A DNA stretch of 64,000 nucleotides from Saprospiraceae bacterium (GCA_016717145.1 JADKGD010000006.1:124001-188000), one strand, 5' to 3'; numbered from the stretch's first letter, positions 53,008-63,107 are shown. Made by a program: numbers and translations. Notes: generated by a model not told the origin, from the letters alone.

Positions 53008-53275
53008 ATAAATAAATTTGTGGAATAAAAAATGCCTTGCCCAATTTGGGCGTCCATTTTGTCAGAAAATAAGCAATCGACTTTACTACATAATACAATA
53101 GGAAAAATAACTTAATTGTATTGCAATAAAAATTAATCGCTAAATCTGGATTTAATTCATTCTTCAAAGTAGTAGTAATATACTTTATCCTAAACTAAAA
53201 TCGAAAGTATAATTACGGTACGTACTCAATGAATTATTAAATAAAAAACATAATGAACGAACACAGATGAGTTTG

Positions 53276-53665
53276 TTATACGTTTTTTGGAGGGTGAAAA
53301 GTACCGGAAGATAGCTGTTTGTACACAAAAAGTTGATCAAACGGAATCATTTTACTTATGATATCGTTGGGTATTCGGCTATCCAAATTAAAGTCAATAT
53401 CGTAAATATGAAAGATAAATAAGGGAAATGTGCAAATATCATTTACAGCTTTAAAAGGTAACTGCATGTCCTGGTTGAAATCAGCATCTTTAATCTGACC
53501 CTTTAAATAATGTGCTGTTAGAAATTGCAAAATACTCATATCAGGATCTTCATTGCTGTGATCATGATAATGAAAAATCAATAACGGAATACGTGTAAAC
53601 TCCTTTAATGGGGTAAAGGAAAATAAGTACAGACACAATAATAACTTAGCTACCATTTGTTTCAC
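53276..53665 (-). CDS. Small exported His-rich protein of the metal cluster
   Basis: 129 residues with a short signal peptide (MKQMVAKLLLCLYLFSFTPL). It contains LLIFHYHDHSNEDPDMSILQ and LTAHYLKGQIKDADFNQDMQ, then LPFKAVNDICTFPLFIFHI. Small proteins with the same FL..HY..G..KDADY..DM.LPFK core occur beside metal RND genes in other Bacteroidota (recalled pattern, not checked). The His/Asp cluster suggests metal binding in the periplasm. It is 268 bases upstream of CzcA on the same strand; a TACTTTTA/TTTG promoter-like pair overlaps its start (53670-53700). Confidence 0.7.
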   Translation of the reverse strand: MKQMVAKLLLCLYLFSFTPLKEFTRIPLLIFHYHDHSNEDPDMSILQFLTAHYLKGQIKDADFNQDMQLPFKAVNDICTFPLFIFHIYDIDFNLDSRIPNDIISKMIPFDQLFVYKQLSSGTFHPPKNV

Positions 53666-53928
53666 ACTGTAAAAGTAAAAAAATTCTTTATTATATCAAA
53701 ATTCCAAATGATTTTTAAAAAATACACTTTACCCCTCAAATCAGAATTCAGGACAAGTTTCATTTTTTGTAAATATTAATCAAATGATATGCATCATCTT
53801 CAGACCTAGCTTTAATCATAATACATAAGTGGACATCAATAATAAATTTGTCCGTTTTTATGTTATAGTGATAATTATTAATCTTATTTTGAATTTACTT
53901 TTAATTTACCAAAATTATAAAATACATC

Positions 53929-54318
53929 ATGGAAAAAAATAATCATATTTACTTGTCAGATTTGCATTTTGAAAATAGTCAATGGCTTAGTGAATTAAAA
54001 TTCTGGAAGGACGAAATCGTTACGTTCAACCACAGACTAGGGGAAGTGGTTATGAGATATTCATCACAGGAAATAAGAGCAAAAATAGAACATTTCCACA
54101 ATCAGTTTATAGTGCATAGTGAAGTAATTGATACACTAAAAAAATCAATAAAACAAAACGAAAAAGAAATAGCAAATTTTGCAGCTGCACACACCATAGC
54201 TGTGGACCACGTTCATTTTAAAGATCATACCGGCCTAAGAGAAGAGATGGAAACACAAAGAAGTATATATGGAGAGTTGAAAAATGAATATTTCAAATTT
54301 CTTTCAAAGACCATGTAG
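53929..54318 (+). CDS. Coiled-coil cytoplasmic protein, unknown function
   Basis: 129 residues, no signal. Highly charged and helical with long heptads (ELKFWKDEIVTFNHRLGEVV; RAKIEHFHNQFIVHSEVIDT; LKKSIKQNEKEIANFAAAHT), ending LREEMETQRSIYGELKNEYF. Short helical proteins like this are common in Bacteroidota near metal or stress genes. Divergent from the metal operon. No function can be named. Confidence 0.7.
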   Translation: MEKNNHIYLSDLHFENSQWLSELKFWKDEIVTFNHRLGEVVMRYSSQEIRAKIEHFHNQFIVHSEVIDTLKKSIKQNEKEIANFAAAHTIAVDHVHFKDHTGLREEMETQRSIYGELKNEYFKFLSKTM

Positions 54319-54503
54319 GGCTTGTCATTTTAGCAGCCATTCAGTTAATTGGTCACCAATAAGTTGGCCACTTCTTATAAGTGTATAGTTGTTTAAATTG
54401 TATGTGCCGATATAATATATAGCTACAATTGTGTTACCATTTATTAAATTCAAATCAAAATTGAAAATGAATTCTTTATCCGGGATACATTTTTTCGTAT
54501 TAT

Positions 54504-54660
54504 GGTACATTAAACCCAAAATCTTCATTAGAAATGAAGGCGTAAATTGACAAGCGACGGGTTGAACCTCGTAGCATAATAATCCATCGGGATTAACTAC
54601 ATGAAAATCTGACTTTATATTTGTCATATATTCATTCTAATAATATCCAATATGGAATTT
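54504..54660. repeat. Dispersed intergenic repeat, copy 2
   Basis: Starts TACATTAAACCCAAAATC, has CATTAGAAATGAAGGCG, then a shared block ACATGAAAATCTGACTTTAT and ends near CCAATATGGAATTT. Copies lie at 60344-60490 (full) and 14662-14721 (internally deleted). A minus-strand frame (MTNIKSDFHVV..) crosses it but the match to the others is at DNA level and they have stops, so I do not call a gene here. The segment 54325-54504 has no feature I can name. Confidence 0.6.
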
Positions 54661-54783
54661 TGGTTAATAAATATTACTTGCTATTCAATGCACTTAGAAT
54701 CATTCTAAAACTTAGGTATCCTTCATCCAGATTCTCTATGATTTCTGTTGTCATTACGTCTGGGTTCCGTAGATTATCCAAGC

Positions 54784-54861
54784 TTAATATCCTTCACCTA
54801 CATCACGCGGGGTATTACAGAAATTCCATACTCTGCTTACTGTACTCGATATCTTGTCACA
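54784..54861 (-). pseudogene. Type I methylase (HsdM) N-terminal remnant
   Basis: The minus strand reads KISSTVSRVWNFCNTPRDVG before a stop. In HsdM proteins the start reads ..VWNFCN.LRDDG..Y, so this is the first ~25 residues of a methylase, with nothing after it. It lies just beyond the HsdS tail on the same strand. The ~80 bases to its 3' side (54690-54780) code for a further short helix-like fragment (ENLDEGYLSFRMILSALNSK) that I cannot assign with confidence. Confidence 0.55.
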
Positions 54862-54887
54862 TATTCCAACCTAAACTTGATGAATTA

Positions 54888-55082
54888 TCAAGCTATAATT
54901 CGCTTAGCACCAACCGTGCCTAAATAATGCTCCTCCGGAGCTATGTTTAGCAATTTCCATTCAAATGCCTTTTTTAAAATGCCCTGACTTAATGTTTCCG
55001 CCTGTTGTAAACTTTGGCTGATTATTTTTTCTATTTTTTTGATTACGACGAATTTGCTTACTAGATCATCTATGATAAATTG
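54888..55082 (-). pseudogene. Type I restriction specificity subunit (HsdS) C-terminal remnant
   Basis: 64 codons, no start. KKIEKIISQSLQQAETLSQG followed by ILKKAFEWKLL matches the conserved C-terminal coiled coil of HsdS (..IE..IEQSLQQAE.LRQSILKKAFEGKL). The target-recognition domains are absent. Together with the HsdM fragment 27 bases away it marks a lost type I R-M locus, transcribed hsdS then hsdM. Confidence 0.65.
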
Positions 55083-55136
55083 TTATTGATTGAGAAAACA
55101 AAATGGAAAATCCAGCGAAAAGTTCACTACTTATAT

Positions 55137-56780
55137 TTATGCCTTCACCCATTTACCTGTCCATATTTTTCCTAACCGATCCATTAGCCTGATGATGTAC
55201 ATGCCAGCATCCAGATTTGCTGCACTGATAGTCAATGTACTACCACCGGAATGGCTTCCTATTTCTACACGCTGACTACTGATGTTATTCAGCTCATATC
55301 TTATCGGCATTGTCATATCATCCGACATGGTAATGCTGATCTGATCTGTACCGGGATTTGGACTAATGATTAAATCTTGTATCAGTGTATTCACTGTAGC
55401 TACTAAGCTGTCCGGGAAATGCCAATATTTTTCCAAATGGTCACATTCAGCATTTAGGCAGCCTCCCGGGCTAAGACGCATAAGCCAGGCATCAGTATAT
55501 AAAATATTTTGATCATTAATACGTTCCAAAACTCCGCATACTACAATGGAACCATCAGGTGCTTCCTGTATATCTCTGAGACCATTGAGATATAGGTCTC
55601 CGTTTGGCTTCTGGGGAGCTATAAAATGACGCCATATCAAATTTCCATCCGTATCAAATCGTGCAATAAAACTTATGGGGCCACACCGCTTCTCAAGTCT
55701 ATTGGTCTTGGATATATAAAAAGAATCACAGATATTGCACGTCCCTGTACAGAGTATATCATTATTGGCAGCAATACTAAGCCTGTCTAAGCTAAATACT
55801 ACGGTCCAAATTGTTTCAAATGGTTTTTTATAGATAGGCGGTACTACTTTCCTCCACAATTCATTTCCCTCTCTATCCATCTTAGTGATATATGGAATCC
55901 GATCACTGTTTGAATTATATTCAAATAATATTTCATTATAAGACCTGTTTATTATATAGTTTCCGTCATGATCTACAACAATCCGGGGAAAATCACTATC
56001 GAAATCTCTAATCTTAACTCTTCCTATTTCTGTAAACGTATTGTCATGATTCAATTTAATCACATATCTATAAAATCCAGTGAGCATTATGTCAGAAATT
56101 TCATATGAGAATACCAAATTACCATCTATGTCCATAGCAGCATCTGCCATCCTACGTAGTGGATAGTTATTTTGTTCATACCAGATGATATCGCTTAAAC
56201 GGCTTCCATCAATCTTAAGGCGTAAAAAGGCTGAACGCCAGGGTACTTTTTTAGGGTTGGGCATACGTTTATCAAGGCCTTCACCCCATAGTACAACTTC
56301 ATTGTTGCCTATTAATGTTAAGCCATAATTTTTGGGATAATTATATCCGAATGAGCCTATTCCAACGTCTTTTAAATGAATCATGTTGTATTTATATTCA
56401 GCAATTACACTACCATTTTTTCTTAACATGCCGAAATGCCAATAAACCACACTCTCTGAACTAATTGTTGCATCTGAGAAGAAAATAGTGTCGTTTCTTA
56501 CTTGCATTGCATTTCTAAATCCTAAAAATCCAAGTCTTTCAATATTGTTAATACTGTCTCCTGTTTTATTAGTAATTAAAAAACTGACGCATGATTCATT
56601 ATCTGAACATATCTCATTTGATAACCCGACAATAGCCTCTGATTCAATTAGGCCCAATTGCATAAATGCCGATCCTCCTTCAGAATTATTGTAAAATGTC
56701 CTACTGAAATACTGACCAAAACTTGTTAGTGCCCAAAAGGCACTAACAAGTATCAAAACATATTTTCGATCTATTGTCAT
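55137..56780 (-). CDS. T9SS-sorted secreted protein, propeller-like
   Basis: 547 residues. Signal peptide (LILVSAFWALTSFGQ). The body is beta-rich with repeated strands (DIDGNLVFSYEISDIMLTGF; VVDHDGNYIINRSYNEILF; WTVVFSLDRLSIAANNDIL), like a low-similarity propeller. The C-terminus is a type A sorting domain (LIISPNPGTDQISITMSDD; NLDAGMYIIRLMDRLGKIW), directing T9SS export and surface attachment. It begins 2 bases after the stop of the next gene upstream, so the two are co-transcribed. Confidence 0.82.
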   Translation of the reverse strand: MTIDRKYVLILVSAFWALTSFGQYFSRTFYNNSEGGSAFMQLGLIESEAIVGLSNEICSDNESCVSFLITNKTGDSINNIERLGFLGFRNAMQVRNDTIFFSDATISSESVVYWHFGMLRKNGSVIAEYKYNMIHLKDVGIGSFGYNYPKNYGLTLIGNNEVVLWGEGLDKRMPNPKKVPWRSAFLRLKIDGSRLSDIIWYEQNNYPLRRMADAAMDIDGNLVFSYEISDIMLTGFYRYVIKLNHDNTFTEIGRVKIRDFDSDFPRIVVDHDGNYIINRSYNEILFEYNSNSDRIPYITKMDREGNELWRKVVPPIYKKPFETIWTVVFSLDRLSIAANNDILCTGTCNICDSFYISKTNRLEKRCGPISFIARFDTDGNLIWRHFIAPQKPNGDLYLNGLRDIQEAPDGSIVVCGVLERINDQNILYTDAWLMRLSPGGCLNAECDHLEKYWHFPDSLVATVNTLIQDLIISPNPGTDQISITMSDDMTMPIRYELNNISSQRVEIGSHSGGSTLTISAANLDAGMYIIRLMDRLGKIWTGKWVKA

Positions 56781-56781
56781 A

Positions 56782-59700
56782 TCAATGATTGATAATAATT
56801 TTCTGAATATCTACAGGAGTATCGTTTTTCATTAATCTGACAAAATATATACCATCTGGAAATTGAGAGGTAGCAACATCAATTGTATTTTGTAGTGTAC
56901 CTTTCAGCATCGACTGACCGGTAATTGATGTAATATTAAAATCATATTTTGCATTTTGCTTGTGATTTTCTATATTAATTTTCAAAAATACATTTGCAGG
57001 GTTTGGTGTTATGTTGTATACTTCTTCGATATCGTCAACTATTATTTTAGATCTTGGATTCACAGGAGGTTTAATGACAATCGGTTCAATCCTTTCGCCG
57101 GTCTGTTTGTATAACATCGCTCTTGCATATGCTGCAAATGGATCTGACAAAGCTGCTACATCCCGCAGTAATTGAATATCTGTACCAGTTAATACATATG
57201 CAGGTAAATCAGTGCGAACAACATCTATCGTGAGCGCTAGTGCTTGGTATATTCTTGGATCACCTCCATATAAAGCTTGTGCAGCATTTAGTTCTGATTT
57301 TGCTACATTAAATTCTCCCAGTAAGACTTTTACTTCTGCAGCAAGGATAGCAAAGGTTTTTTCATTTTGCGATTTGTACAAATCAAACAGCTCAGGCAAC
57401 TGATTAGCAGTACGAAGACACCATGCATACTGAATGACAGCAAAACGGATGTGGCGTTGCATTCTAGCCAGTCTACTACGCTCTTTAGTAGTCAATGGTC
57501 TGCTCTGAGAAATTGTGATTAAAGCAGTAATCTGCTGCCTAAGGTTGAGAATTAAACTGCTTAGTGATAATAAATCACAATTCAAAGTTATGATATATTT
57601 ATACTCTCCGATAGATGGTGGGGGGCTTGTAGCACCACACTCTGTTGAAAAATTTATTGCGTCAAACTCTTTAGTAAAATTTCCCACATTGATCGGCACA
57701 AAACATGATGGAAAAGAGATAGATGGTTTTGGCAGATGGTAAATAACCGGATCACCGGTAGTCTGGCAATTGAAGTCTGCGACCCCACCTCCGGTAAAAC
57801 AATTGGAAGCGGCGTTTCCATCCGTAACACCTTGTGACTTACTTATCGTCCCCAGCGCATTTACATCATACCACAATGTGGAGAAACAATTTGCATGGAT
57901 AAAGTAATTATCATTATTTTCCCATGAAAAGATACCTTCATTTGTGTCATAGTTATTGTGCTCTGATATAGTGGCATAGTCCCCGGTACTTAACAGGGCT
58001 TCTGCATGCCCGCCGTTAAATGAATTAATTTGGGATTTGAAATCATTTTGCCCGGAAAAATAACTGCCATATCCATTATTGTTAAAATTATTTTGTGTTA
58101 TGGTTTGAGTGCTTGCATTTCCATAGATGCCTTTAGTGCAGTTATTAAAGGCATTTGCAACGGGATAGCCATCAATTCGTGCTTGTTGAGCATTGCCGAA
58201 AAGATTTCTAATGGCAACACCTTCCTGACATCCATTAAATTGATTGCCATTTATGACATTAATGGCACTATTAAATGCGATGATACCTTGTTCTGTCTGA
58301 TAGGAAAAAATATTGCCGGAAAAAACTATACCATTTGGAGTAGATGCTGAAACATTATCCAATCTTACGCCATACTCACCTCCGGTAAAATCTGTTTTAG
58401 TAAAAGATGAATTACTTGCCAGGTTTTTGTATAAGGAGACCCCTTTAATATTGTCATAAAAATGCGCATTATTACAAGTTATGGTACAAGTATTTGCAGA
58501 TGTTTGAGACTGAATGGCATTATTTGCTTTGCTTATCGTCCCTCCGGCAATAATCGAAACAGTACCATTTCCTTCCACTTTCACGCCAGGCCAGTTACTA
58601 TTACAAGCTGTTAGATGACCATTCCCCTCAACCAAAAGGCTACCACCAGGCTTTACTATAAGAGAAGCATCTGTATTAAAATTAGCAAAGTCACGAATAG
58701 TAAGTGAAGCGCCACTATTAACAATGATGTTTCTTGGCACTTTAATAGGTGTATTGTACACCACAGTACCATTGATTTGGTAATCCGAAATAGGTTGATG
58801 GTTGAATATTTTATAATTATCATTCATGAAAAACTGATCGACTCTGACGTTTTTAGACAAAGAGTTATCATAATCAATTCTAACCATGTATTCTCCGGCA
58901 GGTTGATTAGCCAATTCAAATTGACTATTTGCTCCATTTAAACCATTTATTGTTGATACAAGGTTATTATCTCTATATATTTTCAATGAATAATAAAAAT
59001 CATTAAAAACCACAGTTGGACAAGCCGTTGATAGTGAAATACAGTATTTTTTTGAATTACAACTAGTTAATTCAAAAAGTTCACATTCTTTGATATTGAA
59101 TTCAAATAATATTTCGTTTGGATCACAATCAAATTCTATCCTATTAATACCATAAATATTTCCCGGACTATAGCCACGGCCATGAATGCCTATTTGAATG
59201 TCACTAGGTTGTTGATTATAAACTAAGTAATCATTTGGTGTATGAAGTATCTTAGAGAATACATTCCACACTTGATATTCCCATTGAAATAAGTCATTGC
59301 TGAGCGAATTGTTAAGATTATTATTATCATCATTCGGTATCCAGCGTGTTGCACCTGGATCAACATAATTGTAACTAATTTTTACACCATAATTAAATAA
59401 TGCATTATTCAGACCAATAGTCCTTACATTAACTTTATAAAAAAAATTAGGTTTTTGTGGTTGAACATAGGTAAAGAAAACGCCAGTCCTAAATTGATCA
59501 CCACACTCATAAAAATTGCCCCCACTACCATATGGTAAGCCATTATAAGTATTATTCGTTAGAAAATATAAATGTCCGTCAACCAAATAATTGTAGTCAC
59601 TCGGAGCATTATTTAAAACTATTGGGAAAAATGTAGAAACCGGAAGGCTGGGAAAACCCTGTTTCCACTGACAGCTGTTATTAATCAGCAGTCTATTTTT

Positions 59701-59916
59701 ACTAGATGCAGAAAAAAGAGGGTTTCCTGAGTTTATACATGAAGGATATCCCTGATAAGTGTTTACATCACAACCACTTATATTACAGTTATTAAGATTA
59801 TTTGTATCCCAAATGTGAATTTGGGAATGACTAGTCAATCTTAATAAAACTAAAAGCATAAACAGAATTAAATTCCGCCCCCCCCCATTTTTAAAGATTA
59901 AAATTTCGGTTTTCAT
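56782..59916 (-). CDS. T9SS-sorted secreted beta-helix protein
   Basis: 1044 residues. Signal peptide ending LLRLTSHSQ. Residues about 380-720 are right-handed beta-helix (parallel strands with N/G turns: VEGNGTVSIIAGGTISKANN; SNSSFTKTDFTGGEYGVRLD; QNNFNNNGYGSYFSGQNDF), followed by a helical part (QALALTIDVVRTDLPAYVLT) and a type A sorting domain (YNITPNPANVFLKINIEN; FPDGIYFVRLMKNDTP). Beta-helix proteins often bind or cut polysaccharides; no catalytic residues are assigned. A G9 tract (59878-59886) lies inside the signal peptide; a start at the ATG 20 codons in would skip it. Confidence 0.85.
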   Translation of the reverse strand: MKTEILIFKNGGGRNLILFMLLVLLRLTSHSQIHIWDTNNLNNCNISGCDVNTYQGYPSCINSGNPLFSASSKNRLLINNSCQWKQGFPSLPVSTFFPIVLNNAPSDYNYLVDGHLYFLTNNTYNGLPYGSGGNFYECGDQFRTGVFFTYVQPQKPNFFYKVNVRTIGLNNALFNYGVKISYNYVDPGATRWIPNDDNNNLNNSLSNDLFQWEYQVWNVFSKILHTPNDYLVYNQQPSDIQIGIHGRGYSPGNIYGINRIEFDCDPNEILFEFNIKECELFELTSCNSKKYCISLSTACPTVVFNDFYYSLKIYRDNNLVSTINGLNGANSQFELANQPAGEYMVRIDYDNSLSKNVRVDQFFMNDNYKIFNHQPISDYQINGTVVYNTPIKVPRNIIVNSGASLTIRDFANFNTDASLIVKPGGSLLVEGNGHLTACNSNWPGVKVEGNGTVSIIAGGTISKANNAIQSQTSANTCTITCNNAHFYDNIKGVSLYKNLASNSSFTKTDFTGGEYGVRLDNVSASTPNGIVFSGNIFSYQTEQGIIAFNSAINVINGNQFNGCQEGVAIRNLFGNAQQARIDGYPVANAFNNCTKGIYGNASTQTITQNNFNNNGYGSYFSGQNDFKSQINSFNGGHAEALLSTGDYATISEHNNYDTNEGIFSWENNDNYFIHANCFSTLWYDVNALGTISKSQGVTDGNAASNCFTGGGVADFNCQTTGDPVIYHLPKPSISFPSCFVPINVGNFTKEFDAINFSTECGATSPPPSIGEYKYIITLNCDLLSLSSLILNLRQQITALITISQSRPLTTKERSRLARMQRHIRFAVIQYAWCLRTANQLPELFDLYKSQNEKTFAILAAEVKVLLGEFNVAKSELNAAQALYGGDPRIYQALALTIDVVRTDLPAYVLTGTDIQLLRDVAALSDPFAAYARAMLYKQTGERIEPIVIKPPVNPRSKIIVDDIEEVYNITPNPANVFLKINIENHKQNAKYDFNITSITGQSMLKGTLQNTIDVATSQFPDGIYFVRLMKNDTPVDIQKIIINH

Positions 59917-60343
59917 GATAATAAATTTTTGGATTAAAAGATAATTTAATAAAAGTTATTTTAAAAGTCTTTTCAAGATCATCCAAATAAATGTAAGCTT
60001 TTATCGTGCACTATAAAAACTTAAGTATAGTTTTCAGGTAATCGTGAATTTCAAAACAAATATACATCAAACTTGTTAAGATTAACATTTTATTTACATC
60101 ATTAACATATGAAATGTATGTATATATAATTATTTAATTAAGTGTGTTGTACACTAATTTGGGTAAATGTAAATCGGTACTAAAGCTGAAACTCACATCT
60201 ATATATTAATAATTCTCCATCTTGATGTTGCATCATATTTCGTTCAATTTTCACTTCCTTTTATTCCCTGATCAGGATACTTTTGCCCTTGCCATACAAG
60301 TCTATACTCCTGACTATAGAAGTGACTCATCTTTTCCATAATT
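59917..60343. other. Intergenic region
   Basis: Very AT-rich, with TGTACA palindromes and only a 31-codon minus-strand frame (MEKMSHFYSQEYRLVWQGQK..) that I cannot support as a gene. It contains the leader of the beta-helix protein. Confidence 0.4.
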
Positions 60344-60490
60344 TATACCAAAATCTTTATTAGAAATCATAGCGTAAATTTACAAGCAATTGGTTGAACC
60401 CTGTAGGATAAAAATCTTACAGGTCGAACTACATGATAATCTGACTTTATATTTGTCATATTCATTCGAATAATGTCCAATATGGAATTT
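60344..60490. repeat. Dispersed intergenic repeat, copy 3
   Basis: TACCAAAATCTTTATTAGAA at the left, a CCTGTA..TACAGG inverted repeat inside, then ACATGATAATCTGACTTTAT and CCAATATGGAATTT at the right. It begins 10 bases beyond the stop of the P-type ATPase on the minus strand, as copies 1 and 2 also lie at 3' ends of genes. Confidence 0.6.
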
Positions 60491-60499
60491 AGAATAAAA

Positions 60500-62995
60500 T
60501 TATAAACTTTCAGAGCGTAACCAGTACTTATAAATCTCAACCCAGAATACACACACAAAAGCTATCACAATACATTGAATCATTTGAAGAGGATTTAATG
60601 ACGTGAAAGAAAATACATGTTGTACAGGAGCTATAAAAATGGATAAAAACAGTATTAAAATGGAAATAAAAACCATAATTGGTATAAGGTCATTTTTGTA
60701 TTTTATGGTCTTAAATACAGAAAAATAAAAAGAACGATTGACCAAAGTCAAAAAGACATTGCTGAATATTAAGGTAGTGTAAATGACCGTTCTTACCAGG
60801 GGCTCTTCGTTGCCATTTACCATCAGATAATAGCCAAAACCAAGGCACCCGATTGTAATAATAATGCCCTGAATGATACTAAGGAACAATTCATTAAACG
60901 AAAAAAAATCTTCCATAAGTTTTCGAGGTCTCTTTCGCATGGAATTTTCTTCGATAGGTTCATTTTCAAATACAATGGAGCAAGTCGGCCCCATAATCAA
61001 TTCAAGAAAGATCACATGCACAGGCGAAAATATATTTGTGTACTTCCAATAAAGCAATAAAGGTATTGCCACGATCAGAATAATAGGTATATGAATTGAA
61101 ATAATGTACCTGATGGCTTTTTTAAGGTTTTCATAAATTTTTCGACCATAAGCAATGGCATCTACCATCCAGGCCAGGTTATCATCCATTAAAATCAAAG
61201 CAGCAGCACTTTTTGCCACTTCACTACCCGACTTGCCCATCGCAATACCTATGTGCGCAGATTTAAGTGCAGGGCCATCATTGACTCCATCACCTGTCAT
61301 GGCAACAACTTCGCCATTTGATTTTAGTGCTTCAATAACTTTGAGTTTGGCCTCGGGAAACATCCTTGCAAATATATTTGTTGTTTTTACCAGTTCTTTT
61401 AGATTTTTTAGATCAGATTCCATAACCTGCAAACCACTTAATACCTGAATGCCTTTACCCATACCTATCTGTCTTGCTATGGCTGAAGCAGTGTGGGCAT
61501 GATCACCAGTGATCATTTTAATATCTATACCCGCTTTATAAAATTGTTGGATCGTATGTTCAATATCCACTTTTGGAGGATCATAAAAGGCAATGAGTCC
61601 AATAAAATCAAAAATAAATTCATGTTGAATTTCAGGTAAATCATTAAGCCCGGATGCAGATGAGCCTACACCAAGAACTCTAAATCCCTTTTTTGCCATT
61701 TCGCTTGCTACATCCAGTATATATTGTTTTTCAGAGGCTGATAACACAGATAGATTAATAAGACCTTCAACGCCACCCTTAACTGCAATAATATGAGAGC
61801 CATCATTATGTTTGTGTATGTGCGTCATAATTGGTGGTTGACCACTCAGCGGATATTCCTTAATCATGTGATAAAAAGACCGTTGGTCGATATCTGATGT
61901 TTTTGCATATATTTCATGAATGGTTTTTTCCATAGCATCATAGGGTTCTGTTTCTGACGCCCACATGGCATATTCAAGTACTTTTGAAGGACCAAATGGT
62001 ATACCGGTCGTATAATCAATTTCTGACTTTGATTTAATATCAAAGATCCCTGCCAGTCCCATTTTGTTTTGTGTAAGTGTCCCTGTTTTATCTGTACAAA
62101 TCACGGTGGCAGCACCAAGCGTTTCGACAGTATAAGGGCTTTTTGCAATAACATTTTTTTTAAACAAATGATAGGCTCCCAAAGCCATAAAAGTGCTAAA
62201 AGCTACTGGTATTTCCTCCGGCAAAACTGACATCGCCAGAGTCAATCCTTTCAGCAGACTTTGTAAAACGTCCTTGCTTATCAAATAATTCATAAGCCAA
62301 ACTATCAAAAAAGCGATGGCACCAAATATAACCATAGTTTTGGTAAATCGCCTGATCTGAATTTGTAATGGGGTATCAGATTCTATCACATTTTTGAGTG
62401 ATACACCAATTTTGCCTAATTCCGTTTGTAAGCCGACGGCACTTACTTTGGCCATACATGAACCGGAAACGACTACAGTACCTTTGAATATTACATTTGT
62501 TCCGACACCGGTATATTTAAAAACCGGTAACGACTCGCCTGTCAATACACTTTCATCGACAGAAAAATCATTTACTCGTATAACAATGCCATCGGCTGGA
62601 ATAACGTTGCCATCTTCATTATAGAATATATCGTCTACTACCAGACTTTCAACCGGAATTATACAATCAATACCGTTACGTCGCACTTTCGCCACCGGAT
62701 CTGCTAATTTTTTTAGTGAATCTACTGCGTTTCTGCTTTTATGTTCCTGGTATAATGATATACCCGAAACAAAACACAATGCCAAAATCATAACCAGACC
62801 TTCACTGTTTTTTTGAAGTATAAAATAAATAATGGCAATACTTAGAAGAATAATAAATAGAGGTTCAAAAACAACTCCTTTAATAGAAAGTAAAAAATTA
62901 TTTTTTTCTGATATGTCTACTTTGTTCGCACCAAATGCGTCTCTGTGTTTGATAACCTGGTCGTCAGAGAGACCTGACAATTTTTCTACATCCAT
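60500..62995 (-). CDS. P-type cation-transporting ATPase
   Basis: 831 residues of the P2 (Ca/Mg/Na-like) class. N-terminal cation-ATPase domain (LSGLSDDQVIKHRDAFGANK), actuator with the TGES loop (SVLTGESLPVFK), TM4 with AMSVLPEEIPVAFSTFMAL, phosphorylation site ICTDKTGTLTQNK, nucleotide domain, hinge TGDGVNDGPALKSAHIGIAM and six C-terminal helices. The TM4 PEEIP differs from PEGLP of SERCA-type Ca pumps, so the ion (Ca, Mg, Mn, Na) is not clear. It is monocistronic and followed by a repeat. Confidence 0.94.
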   Translation of the reverse strand: MDVEKLSGLSDDQVIKHRDAFGANKVDISEKNNFLLSIKGVVFEPLFIILLSIAIIYFILQKNSEGLVMILALCFVSGISLYQEHKSRNAVDSLKKLADPVAKVRRNGIDCIIPVESLVVDDIFYNEDGNVIPADGIVIRVNDFSVDESVLTGESLPVFKYTGVGTNVIFKGTVVVSGSCMAKVSAVGLQTELGKIGVSLKNVIESDTPLQIQIRRFTKTMVIFGAIAFLIVWLMNYLISKDVLQSLLKGLTLAMSVLPEEIPVAFSTFMALGAYHLFKKNVIAKSPYTVETLGAATVICTDKTGTLTQNKMGLAGIFDIKSKSEIDYTTGIPFGPSKVLEYAMWASETEPYDAMEKTIHEIYAKTSDIDQRSFYHMIKEYPLSGQPPIMTHIHKHNDGSHIIAVKGGVEGLINLSVLSASEKQYILDVASEMAKKGFRVLGVGSSASGLNDLPEIQHEFIFDFIGLIAFYDPPKVDIEHTIQQFYKAGIDIKMITGDHAHTASAIARQIGMGKGIQVLSGLQVMESDLKNLKELVKTTNIFARMFPEAKLKVIEALKSNGEVVAMTGDGVNDGPALKSAHIGIAMGKSGSEVAKSAAALILMDDNLAWMVDAIAYGRKIYENLKKAIRYIISIHIPIILIVAIPLLLYWKYTNIFSPVHVIFLELIMGPTCSIVFENEPIEENSMRKRPRKLMEDFFSFNELFLSIIQGIIITIGCLGFGYYLMVNGNEEPLVRTVIYTTLIFSNVFLTLVNRSFYFSVFKTIKYKNDLIPIMVFISILILFLSIFIAPVQHVFSFTSLNPLQMIQCIVIAFVCVFWVEIYKYWLRSESL

Positions 62996-63107
62996 AGATT
63001 TATTACATTGACTGGTAAAAATATGACCTTATTTTAGTAATACACATGATCCATATCATATAGCGGACTGTTATATATTTCTACAATTATAATATTTTGT
63101 TCCATTC

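Noticed and set aside
54325..54627. Minus-strand frame of 100 codons
   Set aside because: Half of it is the dispersed repeat, whose other copies have stops; no ribosome site or family match.
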